The notes under the pieces were generated by a model. The model saw only the letters and a program-made list of their open reading frames with translations, was not told where the DNA came from and ran no database searches. Of a stretch of 64,000 bases of DNA, positions 45,843 to 53,954 are shown one piece after another; position 1 is the first letter of the stretch; the number at the start of each line of letters is the position of its first letter. Source of the DNA: Mycobacterium colombiense (GTDB taxonomy: Bacteria > Actinomycetota > Actinomycetes > Mycobacteriales > Mycobacteriaceae); NCBI RefSeq assembly GCF_003284975.1, contig NZ_QMEU01000007.1, positions 1-64,000 of the forward strand, in the 5' to 3' direction. A program made the translations under genes and the position numbers.

Positions 45843-47717
45843 GTGGACCACAAGCCTCCCAGCGCAGTCATCGAGTCGGCCCATCGCGACCACGATCTGC
45901 CATTGCATGACCAAACGGACTTCGCCGACGCCGACCGCGGATTCATCGCCGCCCTGTCACCGTGCGTGATCACAGCGGCCGACGGGCGGGTGGTGTGGGA
46001 CAACGACGCCTACTCGTTTTTGAGTGGTGCCGCCCCGACATCTGTTCATCCCGGCCTCTGGCGGCAGTCGACGCTGGCCGCCAAGCAAGGCCTCTACGAA
46101 GTGGTGCCGGGCATCTATCAGGTTCGCGGACTGGACATCTCCAATATCACCTTCGTGGAGTCCGACAGCGGCATCATTGTCATCGACCCCTTGGTGTCCA
46201 CCGAGGTGGCTGCGGCCGCGCTGGCGTTGTACCGCACCCAACGAGGCGGTGACCGCCCCGTGGTGGCGGTGATCTACACCCATAGCCACGTCGATCATTT
46301 CGGCGGCGTACTGGGCGTCACCTCGCAGGCGGAGGTGGATTCCGGTGCGGTGACGGTGTTGGCGCCGGACGGCTTCGTCGAGCACGCGGTGTCCGAAAAC
46401 GTCTATGCCGGTCCGGCGATGCTGCGACGCGCGACCTACATGTACGGCGTGTCGCTGGAGCGCGGACCGCAGGGCCATGTGGGTTGCGGGCTCGGACAGG
46501 CCACGTCCACGGGCGAGGTGGCCCTGATCGTGCCGACCGTCGACATCCGCGAGACCGGTGAGAGGCACACCATCGACGGCGTGGAGATCGAGTTCCAGAT
46601 GGCGCCCGGCACCGAGGCGCCCGCCGAAATGCATTTCTATTTCCCCCGTTTCCGCGCGTTGTGCATGGCCGAGAATGCGACGCACAACCTGCACAACCTG
46701 CTGACCCTGCGGGGCGCGCTGGTGCGCGATCCGCACGCGTGGTCCGGTTATCTCACCGAAGCGATCGACACGTTCGCCGAGCGTGCCGACGTGGTCTTCG
46801 CTTCGCATCATTGGCCGACCTGGGGACGGGACAGCATCGTCGAATTCCTGTCACTGCAGCGCGACATGTACGCGTATTTGCACGACCAGACACTGCGCTT
46901 GCTGAACCAGGGCCACACCGGCGTCGAGATCGCCGAAATGTTCCAGATGCCACCGGCTCTCGAGCGGGCCTGGCACACACACGGCTATTACGGATCGGTG
47001 AGCCACAACGTGAAGGCGATCTACCAGCGCTACATGGGCTGGTTCGACGGCAACCCCGGCCGGCTGTGGCCTCATCCGCCCGAAGCGCTCGCGCCGCGGT
47101 ATGTCGAGGCGATGGGCGGAATCGACCGTGCGGTCGAACTCGCGCGGGTTGCGCTCGAGGCCGGCGACTTCCGCTGGGCCGCGACGCTGCTGGACCACGC
47201 AATCTTCACCGACGCCGAACACGCCGGCGCACGGGATCTCTACGCCGACACCCTCGAGCAGCTGGCCTACGGGGCCGAGAACGCGACGTGGCGCAACTTC
47301 TTTCTGAGCGGGGCAACGGAATTGCGCGACGGGACCTTCGGCACCGCGGGCCAGGTCGCATCGCCCACGCTGCTGTCCCAACTGACGCCGGAGCAGATCT
47401 TCGACGGCCTGGCGATCCGCGTCAACGGACCGCGCAGCTGGGATCTGGACATCGCCATCGACATCGCCTTCGCCGACGCCGCGGTCAACTATCGACTTAA
47501 CCTGCGCAACGGGGTCCTGGTTCGGCGCAAGGTGGCGCCCGATCCCGCCACCGCCACCGTTACGGTCAAGCTAGCCAACAAGATTCGGCTGCTCGCTGTG
47601 GCGACGGGGGATTTCAGCTCACCGGGCCTGGAGATATCCGGGGATCAGGGCGCGCTGCAGGCCCTGCTGGGTGTGCTCGACGAACCGGACCCGAATTTCA
47701 ACATCGTCACGCCGTGA
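45843..47717 (+). CDS. Alkyl-sulfatase-like metallo-beta-lactamase protein, Rv3762c homologue
   Basis: 624 residues (M. tuberculosis 626). Metallo-beta-lactamase domain with zinc motif THSHVDHFGG (His147, His149, Asp151, His152), AENATHNLHN and SHHWPTWG, then the alkyl-sulfatase dimerisation helices and a C-terminal SCP2-like lipid-binding domain (LTPEQIFDGLAIRVNGPR). This is the SdsA1/BDS1 arrangement, which cleaves alkyl sulfates such as SDS. No signal peptide is obvious, so it is probably cytosolic. GTG start with AAGGT upstream. Confidence 0.92.
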   Translation: MDHKPPSAVIESAHRDHDLPLHDQTDFADADRGFIAALSPCVITAADGRVVWDNDAYSFLSGAAPTSVHPGLWRQSTLAAKQGLYEVVPGIYQVRGLDISNITFVESDSGIIVIDPLVSTEVAAAALALYRTQRGGDRPVVAVIYTHSHVDHFGGVLGVTSQAEVDSGAVTVLAPDGFVEHAVSENVYAGPAMLRRATYMYGVSLERGPQGHVGCGLGQATSTGEVALIVPTVDIRETGERHTIDGVEIEFQMAPGTEAPAEMHFYFPRFRALCMAENATHNLHNLLTLRGALVRDPHAWSGYLTEAIDTFAERADVVFASHHWPTWGRDSIVEFLSLQRDMYAYLHDQTLRLLNQGHTGVEIAEMFQMPPALERAWHTHGYYGSVSHNVKAIYQRYMGWFDGNPGRLWPHPPEALAPRYVEAMGGIDRAVELARVALEAGDFRWAATLLDHAIFTDAEHAGARDLYADTLEQLAYGAENATWRNFFLSGATELRDGTFGTAGQVASPTLLSQLTPEQIFDGLAIRVNGPRSWDLDIAIDIAFADAAVNYRLNLRNGVLVRRKVAPDPATATVTVKLANKIRLLAVATGDFSSPGLEISGDQGALQALLGVLDEPDPNFNIVTP

Positions 47718-47724
47718 CGCCGCG

Positions 47725-48693
47725 TCACGCGACGTCGATTACCACCTTGCCGAGCACCTTGCGGTCGGCCACATGCCGTAATGCCGCCGCGGTCTCCGAG
47801 AGCGGGAATCGCGCGCCGATGTACGGCCGCACCGTGCCGGCGGCGAACATCTGCGCCAACTCCGCCAGGTCGCGCACGGCGTCGTCAGGCCGGTCGGTCA
47901 TGAAGGTCCGGATCTCCATGCCACGCACGCAGATGTCTTTCAGCAGAATGAGATTGAGCGGAATGGCCGGGATGGAGCCCGCGGCGTAGCCCAGCGTGAC
48001 GAAGGTGCCGCCGCGCGCGAGACCGCGCAGCGCCGGCTCCGAATACGGTCCGCCCACCGGGTCCAGCACCACCCGGGCGCTGTCCCCGGTGAGTTCACGG
48101 ATGCGGGTCTTCAGGTCCTCGCGGTCGTAATCCACGGTCGACTCGGCCCCGCGGCGCCGGCACAGCTCGAGCTTCTCCGGGCTCGACGCGGCCGCCAGCA
48201 CCCGAGCCCCCATCGCGACCCCAAGGTCCACCGCGGCCAGCCCCACGCCGCCGGCGGCCCCGAGCACGACCACCCAATCGCCCTGCGTAACAGCGGCCGT
48301 CGAGCGCAGCGCGTGATAGGCCGTGCGGTAGGTGACGCCGAAGGCGGCGGCCGAGGCGAAATCGGCGTCGTCGGGCATGAGCGCGGCCTGGCTCGCGTCG
48401 AGCAGCGCCTGTTCGGCGAACGCTCCGAAGGTGGTACCGGAAACACGCTGCCCCGGACGGAACGGCGCACCCTCGCCGACGGCGATGACCTCCCCGGCGA
48501 TCTCGTTGCCGGGTATGAAGGGGGGCGGGATTTTGACCTGATACTTGCCGGCGATGAACAACACGTCGGGAAAGTTGACCGCGGCGGCGCGGACCCGCAC
48601 CAGCAGTTGGCCGGGAGCCGCAACGGGATCGGGCACGTCGTCGATCACCAGGTCCTCGGGCGTGCCATAGGAACGACAGATCACCGCGCGCAT
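47725..48693 (-). CDS. NADPH:quinone oxidoreductase, last gene of the TetR operon
   Basis: 322 residues from ATG 48693, which overlaps the TetR stop by one base (TGATG). Zinc-free medium-chain dehydrogenase: AAVNFPDVLFIAGKYQVKIPPPFIPG, nucleotide motif LGAAGGVGLAAV, C-terminal GKVVIDV. It would reduce an enone or quinone with NADPH. It lies fifth in the kinase-SDR-dehydrogenase-TetR unit and is probably a step or repair enzyme of that pathway. Confidence 0.88.
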   Translation of the reverse strand: MRAVICRSYGTPEDLVIDDVPDPVAAPGQLLVRVRAAAVNFPDVLFIAGKYQVKIPPPFIPGNEIAGEVIAVGEGAPFRPGQRVSGTTFGAFAEQALLDASQAALMPDDADFASAAAFGVTYRTAYHALRSTAAVTQGDWVVVLGAAGGVGLAAVDLGVAMGARVLAAASSPEKLELCRRRGAESTVDYDREDLKTRIRELTGDSARVVLDPVGGPYSEPALRGLARGGTFVTLGYAAGSIPAIPLNLILLKDICVRGMEIRTFMTDRPDDAVRDLAELAQMFAAGTVRPYIGARFPLSETAAALRHVADRKVLGKVVIDVA

Positions 48694-49316
48694 CAACTGA
48701 CCCCCAATCCCCGTAAACAGAACCGCACCACGTGGGCGATGTCGTCGGCACCGGGCTGCTCGGCCGAACCCACGTAGCGACGCATGGTTGCGGCGGTGCA
48801 GCTGAACACCGCCTCGACATCCCGCTCGACGTCGGTACTGCCCAGCGCCGCAATGGGTTCGACGAGCAGCTCGCGAAGCGGCCGCATCATCTCCTGATCG
48901 GCCGCGCGCCAAGTGGTGCCGGCCGCCATCTGGCCGGCCGCCGCACGGGTCATGCTGATCAGGTGCGGGTCGGCCACCTGCGCCAGCGTGCCCTCGATCC
49001 ACCGCATGACCTTGGCGCGCGGCTGCGATTCCTTGGCCATCTGGTGCTCGAGATAGGACACCACGATCGCCACCCCGCGTTCCATCACCGCCAGGATCAG
49101 GTCGTCCTTGCCGGCGAAATAACGGTAGAACGCCTTGTTCGACGAGCCCGCCTCGGCGACGATGTCGCTGACGCGGGGCGGTTCGGGCGCGACGCGTTCC
49201 ATGACGCGCACCGCGGCGGCCAGGATGCGTTCCACCTCCTCGGTGGCCCCGCGCTGGCGGTCGTCGAGCGCCCGCTCGACCGCCGCGGTCACTCGGTCAG
49301 AGGTCAACGAGCTCAC
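48693..49316 (-). CDS. TetR-family regulator
   Basis: About 207 residues. Helix-turn-helix VSDIVAEAGSSNKAFYRYFAGKDDLI, then a ligand domain. The start is uncertain: GTG 49316, TTG 49307 and GTG 49292 are all possible and none has a strong ribosome site; the first overlaps the dehydrogenase stop. Lying inside the operon, it probably regulates it through the palindrome at 52465-52481. Confidence 0.85.
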   Translation of the reverse strand: MSSLTSDRVTAAVERALDDRQRGATEEVERILAAAVRVMERVAPEPPRVSDIVAEAGSSNKAFYRYFAGKDDLILAVMERGVAIVVSYLEHQMAKESQPRAKVMRWIEGTLAQVADPHLISMTRAAAGQMAAGTTWRAADQEMMRPLRELLVEPIAALGSTDVERDVEAVFSCTAATMRRYVGSAEQPGADDIAHVVRFCLRGLGVS

Positions 49317-50580
49317 CGTATTTGGCGCGCGCCGCCGCGCGCCGCACATCCAGCATCTCGCTGGGCCAGTCGCCTTCTTCGGCCTCGTAGCCTTTGAGCA
49401 GCATCCGGGCCAGGTTCACCTTGTGCGCCTCGGTGGGCCCGTCGGCAAGGCCCAGCGCGATGCCGCCGAGCAGGACGCTGACCAAGGGCAGCTGATCGGT
49501 GAGCCCCAGCGCGCCGTGCACCTGGATCGCGCGCAGGGCAATCGATTTGAGCACCTGCGAGGCCAGGATCTTGCATGCGGCGATCTCCGCCCGGGCGGCG
49601 CGCTCGTCACCCTGGTCGATCAACCACGCCGCGTGCAGCACGGTCAGCCGGAACGGTATCAGCTCGGTGTAGGAGTCGGCGACGAACTCCTGGACCAGTT
49701 GTTTGTCGGCCAGCAGGCTGCCTTGGGTGAAGCGGCTTTTCGCCCGGCGCGACATGATCTCGACGGCGCGTTGCGCCATCCCGATGGAGCGCATCGCGTG
49801 GTGCAGCCGCCCGCCGGCCAGCCGGGTCTGCAATATCAGGAAGCCCTGTCCGGGCTCTCCGAGCAACGCGTCGGACGGCACTCGCACGTCGTTGTAGTGC
49901 ACCAGGGAATGGCCCGGCTCGTGCGGGTCGGCGCCGACCAGATGGTGGTTGGCCTCCAATACCAGTCCCTCGGCGCTGGCGGGGATCAGGAACGTCGACG
50001 CGCCGGTATGCACCGGCACGTCGGGGTCGGTGATCGCGACGACGATGAAAAAGGAGGCGACGGAGGCGTTGGAGGAGAAGTACTTTCGCCCGGTGATCAC
50101 CCAGTCGCCGCCGTCGCGCACCGCCCGGGTGGTGAAGACTCGCGGATCGGCGCCACCCTGCGGCTCGGTCATCGAGAAACACGAGAAGATCTCGCCGGAC
50201 AGCAGACCCGCCAGGTAACGGTCCTTTTGCTCCTGCGTGCCGAAGCGGGCGATGATCTCGGCGTTGCCGGTGTCGGGAGCCTGCGTCCCGAACACGATCG
50301 GCGCCCAGGGGCTGCGGCCCAGGATCTCGTTGATCAGCGTCAGTTTGACCGCGCCGAAGCCCTGCCCACCCAATTCCGGCCCCAGATGCGGTGCCCACAA
50401 ACCCTTGTCGCGCACCTGCTGTTTGAGCGGGTCGACAATGCGGCGCCGCTCGTCGTTCAGCGGCAGAAATTCACACCCGGGAAATAGCACCTCGAGCGGT
50501 TCCACCTCGTCGCGAACGAACCCGCGGATCCATTCGAGCTTCTCCTCGAATTCGGGCTCGGTTGAAAAGTCCCAGGGCAT
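49297..50580 (-). CDS. Acyl-CoA dehydrogenase of the ACAD10/11 type
   Basis: 427 residues. QAPDTGNAEII, CFSMTEPQGGADP, RLAGGRLHHAMRSIGMAQRA and LADGPTEAH agree closely with what I remember of the human ACAD11 dehydrogenase domain, not with the classic short- or medium-chain enzymes. In ACAD10/11 and in bacterial LvaC this domain works with an APH-fold kinase on 4-hydroxyacyl-CoAs. Such a kinase (51365) and an SDR (50599) are in the same operon. Shine-Dalgarno GAGGTTGGG. Confidence 0.9.
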   Translation of the reverse strand: MPWDFSTEPEFEEKLEWIRGFVRDEVEPLEVLFPGCEFLPLNDERRRIVDPLKQQVRDKGLWAPHLGPELGGQGFGAVKLTLINEILGRSPWAPIVFGTQAPDTGNAEIIARFGTQEQKDRYLAGLLSGEIFSCFSMTEPQGGADPRVFTTRAVRDGGDWVITGRKYFSSNASVASFFIVVAITDPDVPVHTGASTFLIPASAEGLVLEANHHLVGADPHEPGHSLVHYNDVRVPSDALLGEPGQGFLILQTRLAGGRLHHAMRSIGMAQRAVEIMSRRAKSRFTQGSLLADKQLVQEFVADSYTELIPFRLTVLHAAWLIDQGDERAARAEIAACKILASQVLKSIALRAIQVHGALGLTDQLPLVSVLLGGIALGLADGPTEAHKVNLARMLLKGYEAEEGDWPSEMLDVRRAAARAKYGELVDL

Positions 50581-50598
50581 GGCCCAACCTCCTGCTCG

Positions 50599-51363
50599 CT
50601 AAGGGATTCCGCCGTCGGCCCGCAGAATCGAGCCGGTGGTGAAGCTGGACGCATCGGAGGCCAAAAACAATGCGGCGCCGACGATTTCGCGCGGGTCACC
50701 CGCGCGCTCCAAGGAAAGATGCTGGAACGGATTCTGATGTGCCGCATCCAGATTCCAGGCCTTGCTGACATCGGTGAGGAACGGCCCGGCCATCAGGGTG
50801 TTGACCCGCACCGCCGGCCCGAACGCCTTCGCCAGCGCCTCGGTCATGGCATTGAGCCCGGCCTTGGCCGCGGCGTAGGGGATGATGTCTGGCGTCGGTC
50901 GCAACGATCCGGCCGTGCTCACGTTGATGATCGAACCCCGACCGGCCGCCACCATGCGCTCACCGACCAACGCCGACAACCGGAACGGGCCCTTGAGGTT
51001 GAGATTGACCACGGCGTCGAACAACTTCTCGGTCACGTCGGTGAGCTTGTCGTACAGCGGCGACATGCCGGCGTTGTTGATCAGCGTGTCGACTTTGCCG
51101 AACCGCTCGTAGGTCGCCTCCACCAAGCCGTCTAGCTGATCCCAGCGCCCCACGTGCACCTGATACGGCATGACCGCACGGCCGGTCTCGGCCTCGATCT
51201 CGTTGGCGGTGGACACGCAGTTGTCCAGGTTGCGGCTGGCGATCACGACGTGCGCTCCGCAGCGGGCCGCGCCGAACGCCATCTCACGCCCCAGTCCGCG
51301 GCTGCCGCCGGTGATCAGTATGACCCGGTCGGTGAGGTCGAAAAGCTGGTCGGCATAACCCAT
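50599..51363 (-). CDS. Short-chain dehydrogenase/reductase of the TetR operon
   Basis: 254 residues, classical SDR: TGGSRGLGREM, NNAGMSP, catalytic Ser in INVSTAGS and YAAAKAG (Tyr/Lys), C-terminal FTTGSILRADGG. One base separates its ATG from the kinase stop, so they are coupled. By analogy with LvaD it might interconvert a 4-keto and a 4-hydroxy acyl-CoA; this is inference from the operon. Confidence 0.9.
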   Translation of the reverse strand: MGYADQLFDLTDRVILITGGSRGLGREMAFGAARCGAHVVIASRNLDNCVSTANEIEAETGRAVMPYQVHVGRWDQLDGLVEATYERFGKVDTLINNAGMSPLYDKLTDVTEKLFDAVVNLNLKGPFRLSALVGERMVAAGRGSIINVSTAGSLRPTPDIIPYAAAKAGLNAMTEALAKAFGPAVRVNTLMAGPFLTDVSKAWNLDAAHQNPFQHLSLERAGDPREIVGAALFLASDASSFTTGSILRADGGIP

Positions 51364-51364
51364 T

Positions 51365-52450
51365 TCAGGACACCGTGTGAGATCGGGCCAGCTCGGCCGC
51401 GGTGGCGATGAGCTGCAGGATCATCGGGCCGAACGCCTCGGTGATCTTCGGGTCGACTCCTCCTTTTTGCGAGCCGGTCCGTATCCCGGCCGCGTAGGTC
51501 TTCTCCAGCACGATGCCTAGTTTCCAGTTGGCCAGCACCAGGTAGTAGTCGATGTTTTCGGTGGACAACCCGCTGACGGATTCGTAGTGCTCCAGGAGCT
51601 CGCTGCGCGTGGGCATCCCGCGCATGTCGAGATAAAACCCGTCCTCGCGCGGCCTTTCACCGTCGTAGCCGAGCAGGCACCACGCCAGGTCGAGCAGCGG
51701 ATCACCGACCGTGGTCATCTCCCAGTCCACGATCGCGGCCAACCGCGCCGGCTCGCCATGGGCGAACATCACGTTGGCGAACTGATAGTCGCCGTGCATG
51801 ATGCCCGCCCGGTAATGCGCCGGATGGTTGCGGCGCAGCCAGTCGGAGGCCACGTCCAGGCCGGGCAGCTCGCGGACCTGGTACGCGTCGAGGAACGCCA
51901 GCCACCGATCGACCTGCCGCTCGTGGAATCCATCCGGGCGGCCAAAGCCTTCGAGTCCTTGTTTGCGCCAATCCACTCGGCCCAGCTTGGCCGCGCCGTC
52001 GACCAATTGGAAGGCCAGGCCGCGGCGGGCCTCGAGGTCGGTGTCGAACGGCGATTGCCACCCGCCGTCCATCGGGCTCCACCCGTCGATCGCCTGCATG
52101 ACATAAAACGGCATGCCGAGCACGCTGCCGGTGTCGTCGGCGGCGATCAGCGCCGCGTGCGGGACATCGGTGCCGGACAGCGCCCGCACCAGTCGGATCT
52201 CCCGCAGCAGCCCATCGATGCGGGCGGCGTCGGCGCGCGCGCTGGGCATCCGCAACACCATCCTCGCCCGCGCCTCCGACGGACCGCGCTCGATCAGGTA
52301 AAGGGTGTTCTGCGAGCCGCCCTTGAGCTGGGTCAACCGCGGTTCCTCGCCGCCACCCGGGGCGTTGTTTGCATCCAGCCAGCGGGCGAGGACGCCCGCG
52401 TCGAGTCCCGGTTCGCCCACCCGAGTCACCGTCCAACCATCGCCGCACAC
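51365..52450 (-). CDS. APH-family kinase (LvaA/ACAD10-11 kinase type), first gene of the TetR operon
   Basis: 361 residues from GTG 52450, six bases after GGAG; an ATG at 52462 is also in frame and other GTGs follow. Kinase motifs HGDYQFANVMF and AIVDWEMTTVGDPLLDLAW are intact, with GGSQNTLYLIERG as nucleotide loop. In M. tuberculosis a protein of this kind is named FadE36 (Rv3761c), although it is not a dehydrogenase. Heads the operon kinase-SDR-ACAD-TetR-oxidoreductase and is preceded by a 17-base palindrome. Confidence 0.88.
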   Translation of the reverse strand: MCGDGWTVTRVGEPGLDAGVLARWLDANNAPGGGEEPRLTQLKGGSQNTLYLIERGPSEARARMVLRMPSARADAARIDGLLREIRLVRALSGTDVPHAALIAADDTGSVLGMPFYVMQAIDGWSPMDGGWQSPFDTDLEARRGLAFQLVDGAAKLGRVDWRKQGLEGFGRPDGFHERQVDRWLAFLDAYQVRELPGLDVASDWLRRNHPAHYRAGIMHGDYQFANVMFAHGEPARLAAIVDWEMTTVGDPLLDLAWCLLGYDGERPREDGFYLDMRGMPTRSELLEHYESVSGLSTENIDYYLVLANWKLGIVLEKTYAAGIRTGSQKGGVDPKITEAFGPMILQLIATAAELARSHTVS

Positions 52451-52464
52451 CCCAATCTCCATAT

Positions 52465-52481
52465 GGAGAATAGCATTCTCC
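52465..52481 (-). promoter_or_regulatory. Palindromic operator of the TetR operon
   Basis: Perfect inverted repeat GGAGAAT-GCT-ATTCTCC on the minus strand, 15 bases before GTG 52450. It contains a -10-like TATTCT, so repressor binding would block the promoter. TetR-type spacing. Confidence 0.65.
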
Positions 52482-52503
52482 GCGCCGGTCGCGGCCGTGC
52501 CGA

Positions 52504-53175
52504 TCAGTGTGGCTTGTGCGCGCTCAGCAGGAACCCTGGGGCCATGAAGTGGCCCTCGTCGTCGTGCTCCAGGTGGGCCAGCGGACCGTCCGACGAGCCG
52601 CCGGTGTCGTCGTTGCCGTACACCTTCGCCGCGCGCAGGTCGTCGACGCGCCACAGCGTCGCGACCGCGTCGTGCAACTCGGATTCGGTGAAGCCGGGCG
52701 GCCCCGGCCGGTCCGAATGGGCGTCGTCCAGCGCTCCGGCCGCGAAGGCCAGGATGTAGAGCGCGGCTCCCGGCGCGGCGGCCCGAAAGATGGAGTGGAT
52801 GTAGTCCTGGTGCCGGTCGGCCGGCAGCGCGTGGAACAGGCCGCTGTCGAGAATCGTGGCGAAGCGGCCGTCATAGCCACCGAAGTCGGTGACGTCGGCC
52901 TGCGCGAAGGTCGCCGTGCTCAGTCCCCGCTCGGCGGCCGCGGCGGTGGCCGCCCGAATTGCGGTCGCGCTGGCGTCCAGGCCGACGACGGTGTGGCCGA
53001 GCGCGGCCAGGGTCAGCGAGAGCGCGGCATGCCCGCAGCCGGAGTCCAGCACCTCGCTGCGCACCTTGCCCTGATCGATGAGACGGGCCAGCTCCGGTTG
53101 GGGCCGGCCGATGCTCCACGGCGGCGGCACGGCCTGTCGGTAGGTGGCGTCCCAATCCCTGTCCGGTTCGGTCAT
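52504..53175 (-). CDS. SAM-dependent methyltransferase (class I)
   Basis: 223 residues from ATG 53175 with Shine-Dalgarno AAGGAGG; open extension to 53694 overlaps the divergent gene. WDATYRQAVPPPWSIGRPQPEL at the start and SAM motif VLDSGCGHAALSL are characteristic of a mycobacterial group of small-molecule methyltransferases related to the thiopurine/tellurite type. Substrate unknown. Its stop lies 22 bases before the TetR operator. Confidence 0.88.
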   Translation of the reverse strand: MTEPDRDWDATYRQAVPPPWSIGRPQPELARLIDQGKVRSEVLDSGCGHAALSLTLAALGHTVVGLDASATAIRAATAAAAERGLSTATFAQADVTDFGGYDGRFATILDSGLFHALPADRHQDYIHSIFRAAAPGAALYILAFAAGALDDAHSDRPGPPGFTESELHDAVATLWRVDDLRAAKVYGNDDTGGSSDGPLAHLEHDDEGHFMAPGFLLSAHKPH

Positions 53176-53251
53176 CCGTCCTCCTTGAGATCGGCGTCGC
53201 CGGGCGCGGTGAGAAACTGGCGCTGCCCACCATCGAACGACGGGACGAAAT

Positions 53252-53890
53252 ATGCAAGTGCTTCTGGTCCGGCACGCGTTGCCGTTGCGCAGCGAACACG
53301 GCCAAGGTTCCGATCCGGACCTGTCCGAGCAGGGGCTGGCCCAGATCGAACGACTACCCAAGGGGCTCGCCAGGTTTCCCATTGCGCGGGTGGTGAGTAG
53401 CCCGCAGCGCCGGGCCATCCAGACCGCCGAACCGGTCGCGGCGGATCGCGGGCTGCGCGTCGAGATCGACAATCGCTTCGCCGAGTACGACCGCGACCTT
53501 CCGGTGTACATCCCGGTCGAGCAGATCCGCGCGGAGATGCCGGAGGAGTGGGCGCGCCTGGCGCAGGGGCATCTGCCGAGCGCGGTCGACGAGGACGCTT
53601 TTCGCGCCCGGGTGCGCGCCGCGATCGACGACCTCGTCGCGGCCGCCGACCCCGAAGACACGGTGGCGGTGTTCAGCCATGGCGGGGTCATCAACGTCCT
53701 GCTGCATGAAATTCTGGGTACCGCCCGCCTGCTGTCCTTCCCCGTCGATTACGCGTCGGTGACTCGGCTGTTGTTCTCCCGGTCCGGTCAAGCGACGGTG
53801 GCCGCGGTCAACACCACCGAACACGTCTGGGACCTGTTGCCACGAAACCAGAGGTTGCTCGACGACGATGCGGGCCGTGACAGCGCCTGA
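53252..53890 (+). CDS. Histidine phosphatase family protein
   Basis: 212 residues. Phosphoglycerate-mutase-like: LVRHALP with His8, SSPQRRAIQTAEP, acidic FAEYDRD, and the second His in VFSHGGVIN. Such enzymes remove phosphate from small molecules or proteins. The next gene, 64 bases on in the same direction, encodes an APH-type kinase, so a phosphate-on/phosphate-off pair is possible. Confidence 0.9.
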   Translation: MQVLLVRHALPLRSEHGQGSDPDLSEQGLAQIERLPKGLARFPIARVVSSPQRRAIQTAEPVAADRGLRVEIDNRFAEYDRDLPVYIPVEQIRAEMPEEWARLAQGHLPSAVDEDAFRARVRAAIDDLVAAADPEDTVAVFSHGGVINVLLHEILGTARLLSFPVDYASVTRLLFSRSGQATVAAVNTTEHVWDLLPRNQRLLDDDAGRDSA

Positions 53891-53954
53891 ACGCCCAGGC
53901 CCACAAGTCGCAGGTGGTGCACCGGGTCGAGGTCGGCGATGGTAGACAAGTTCG

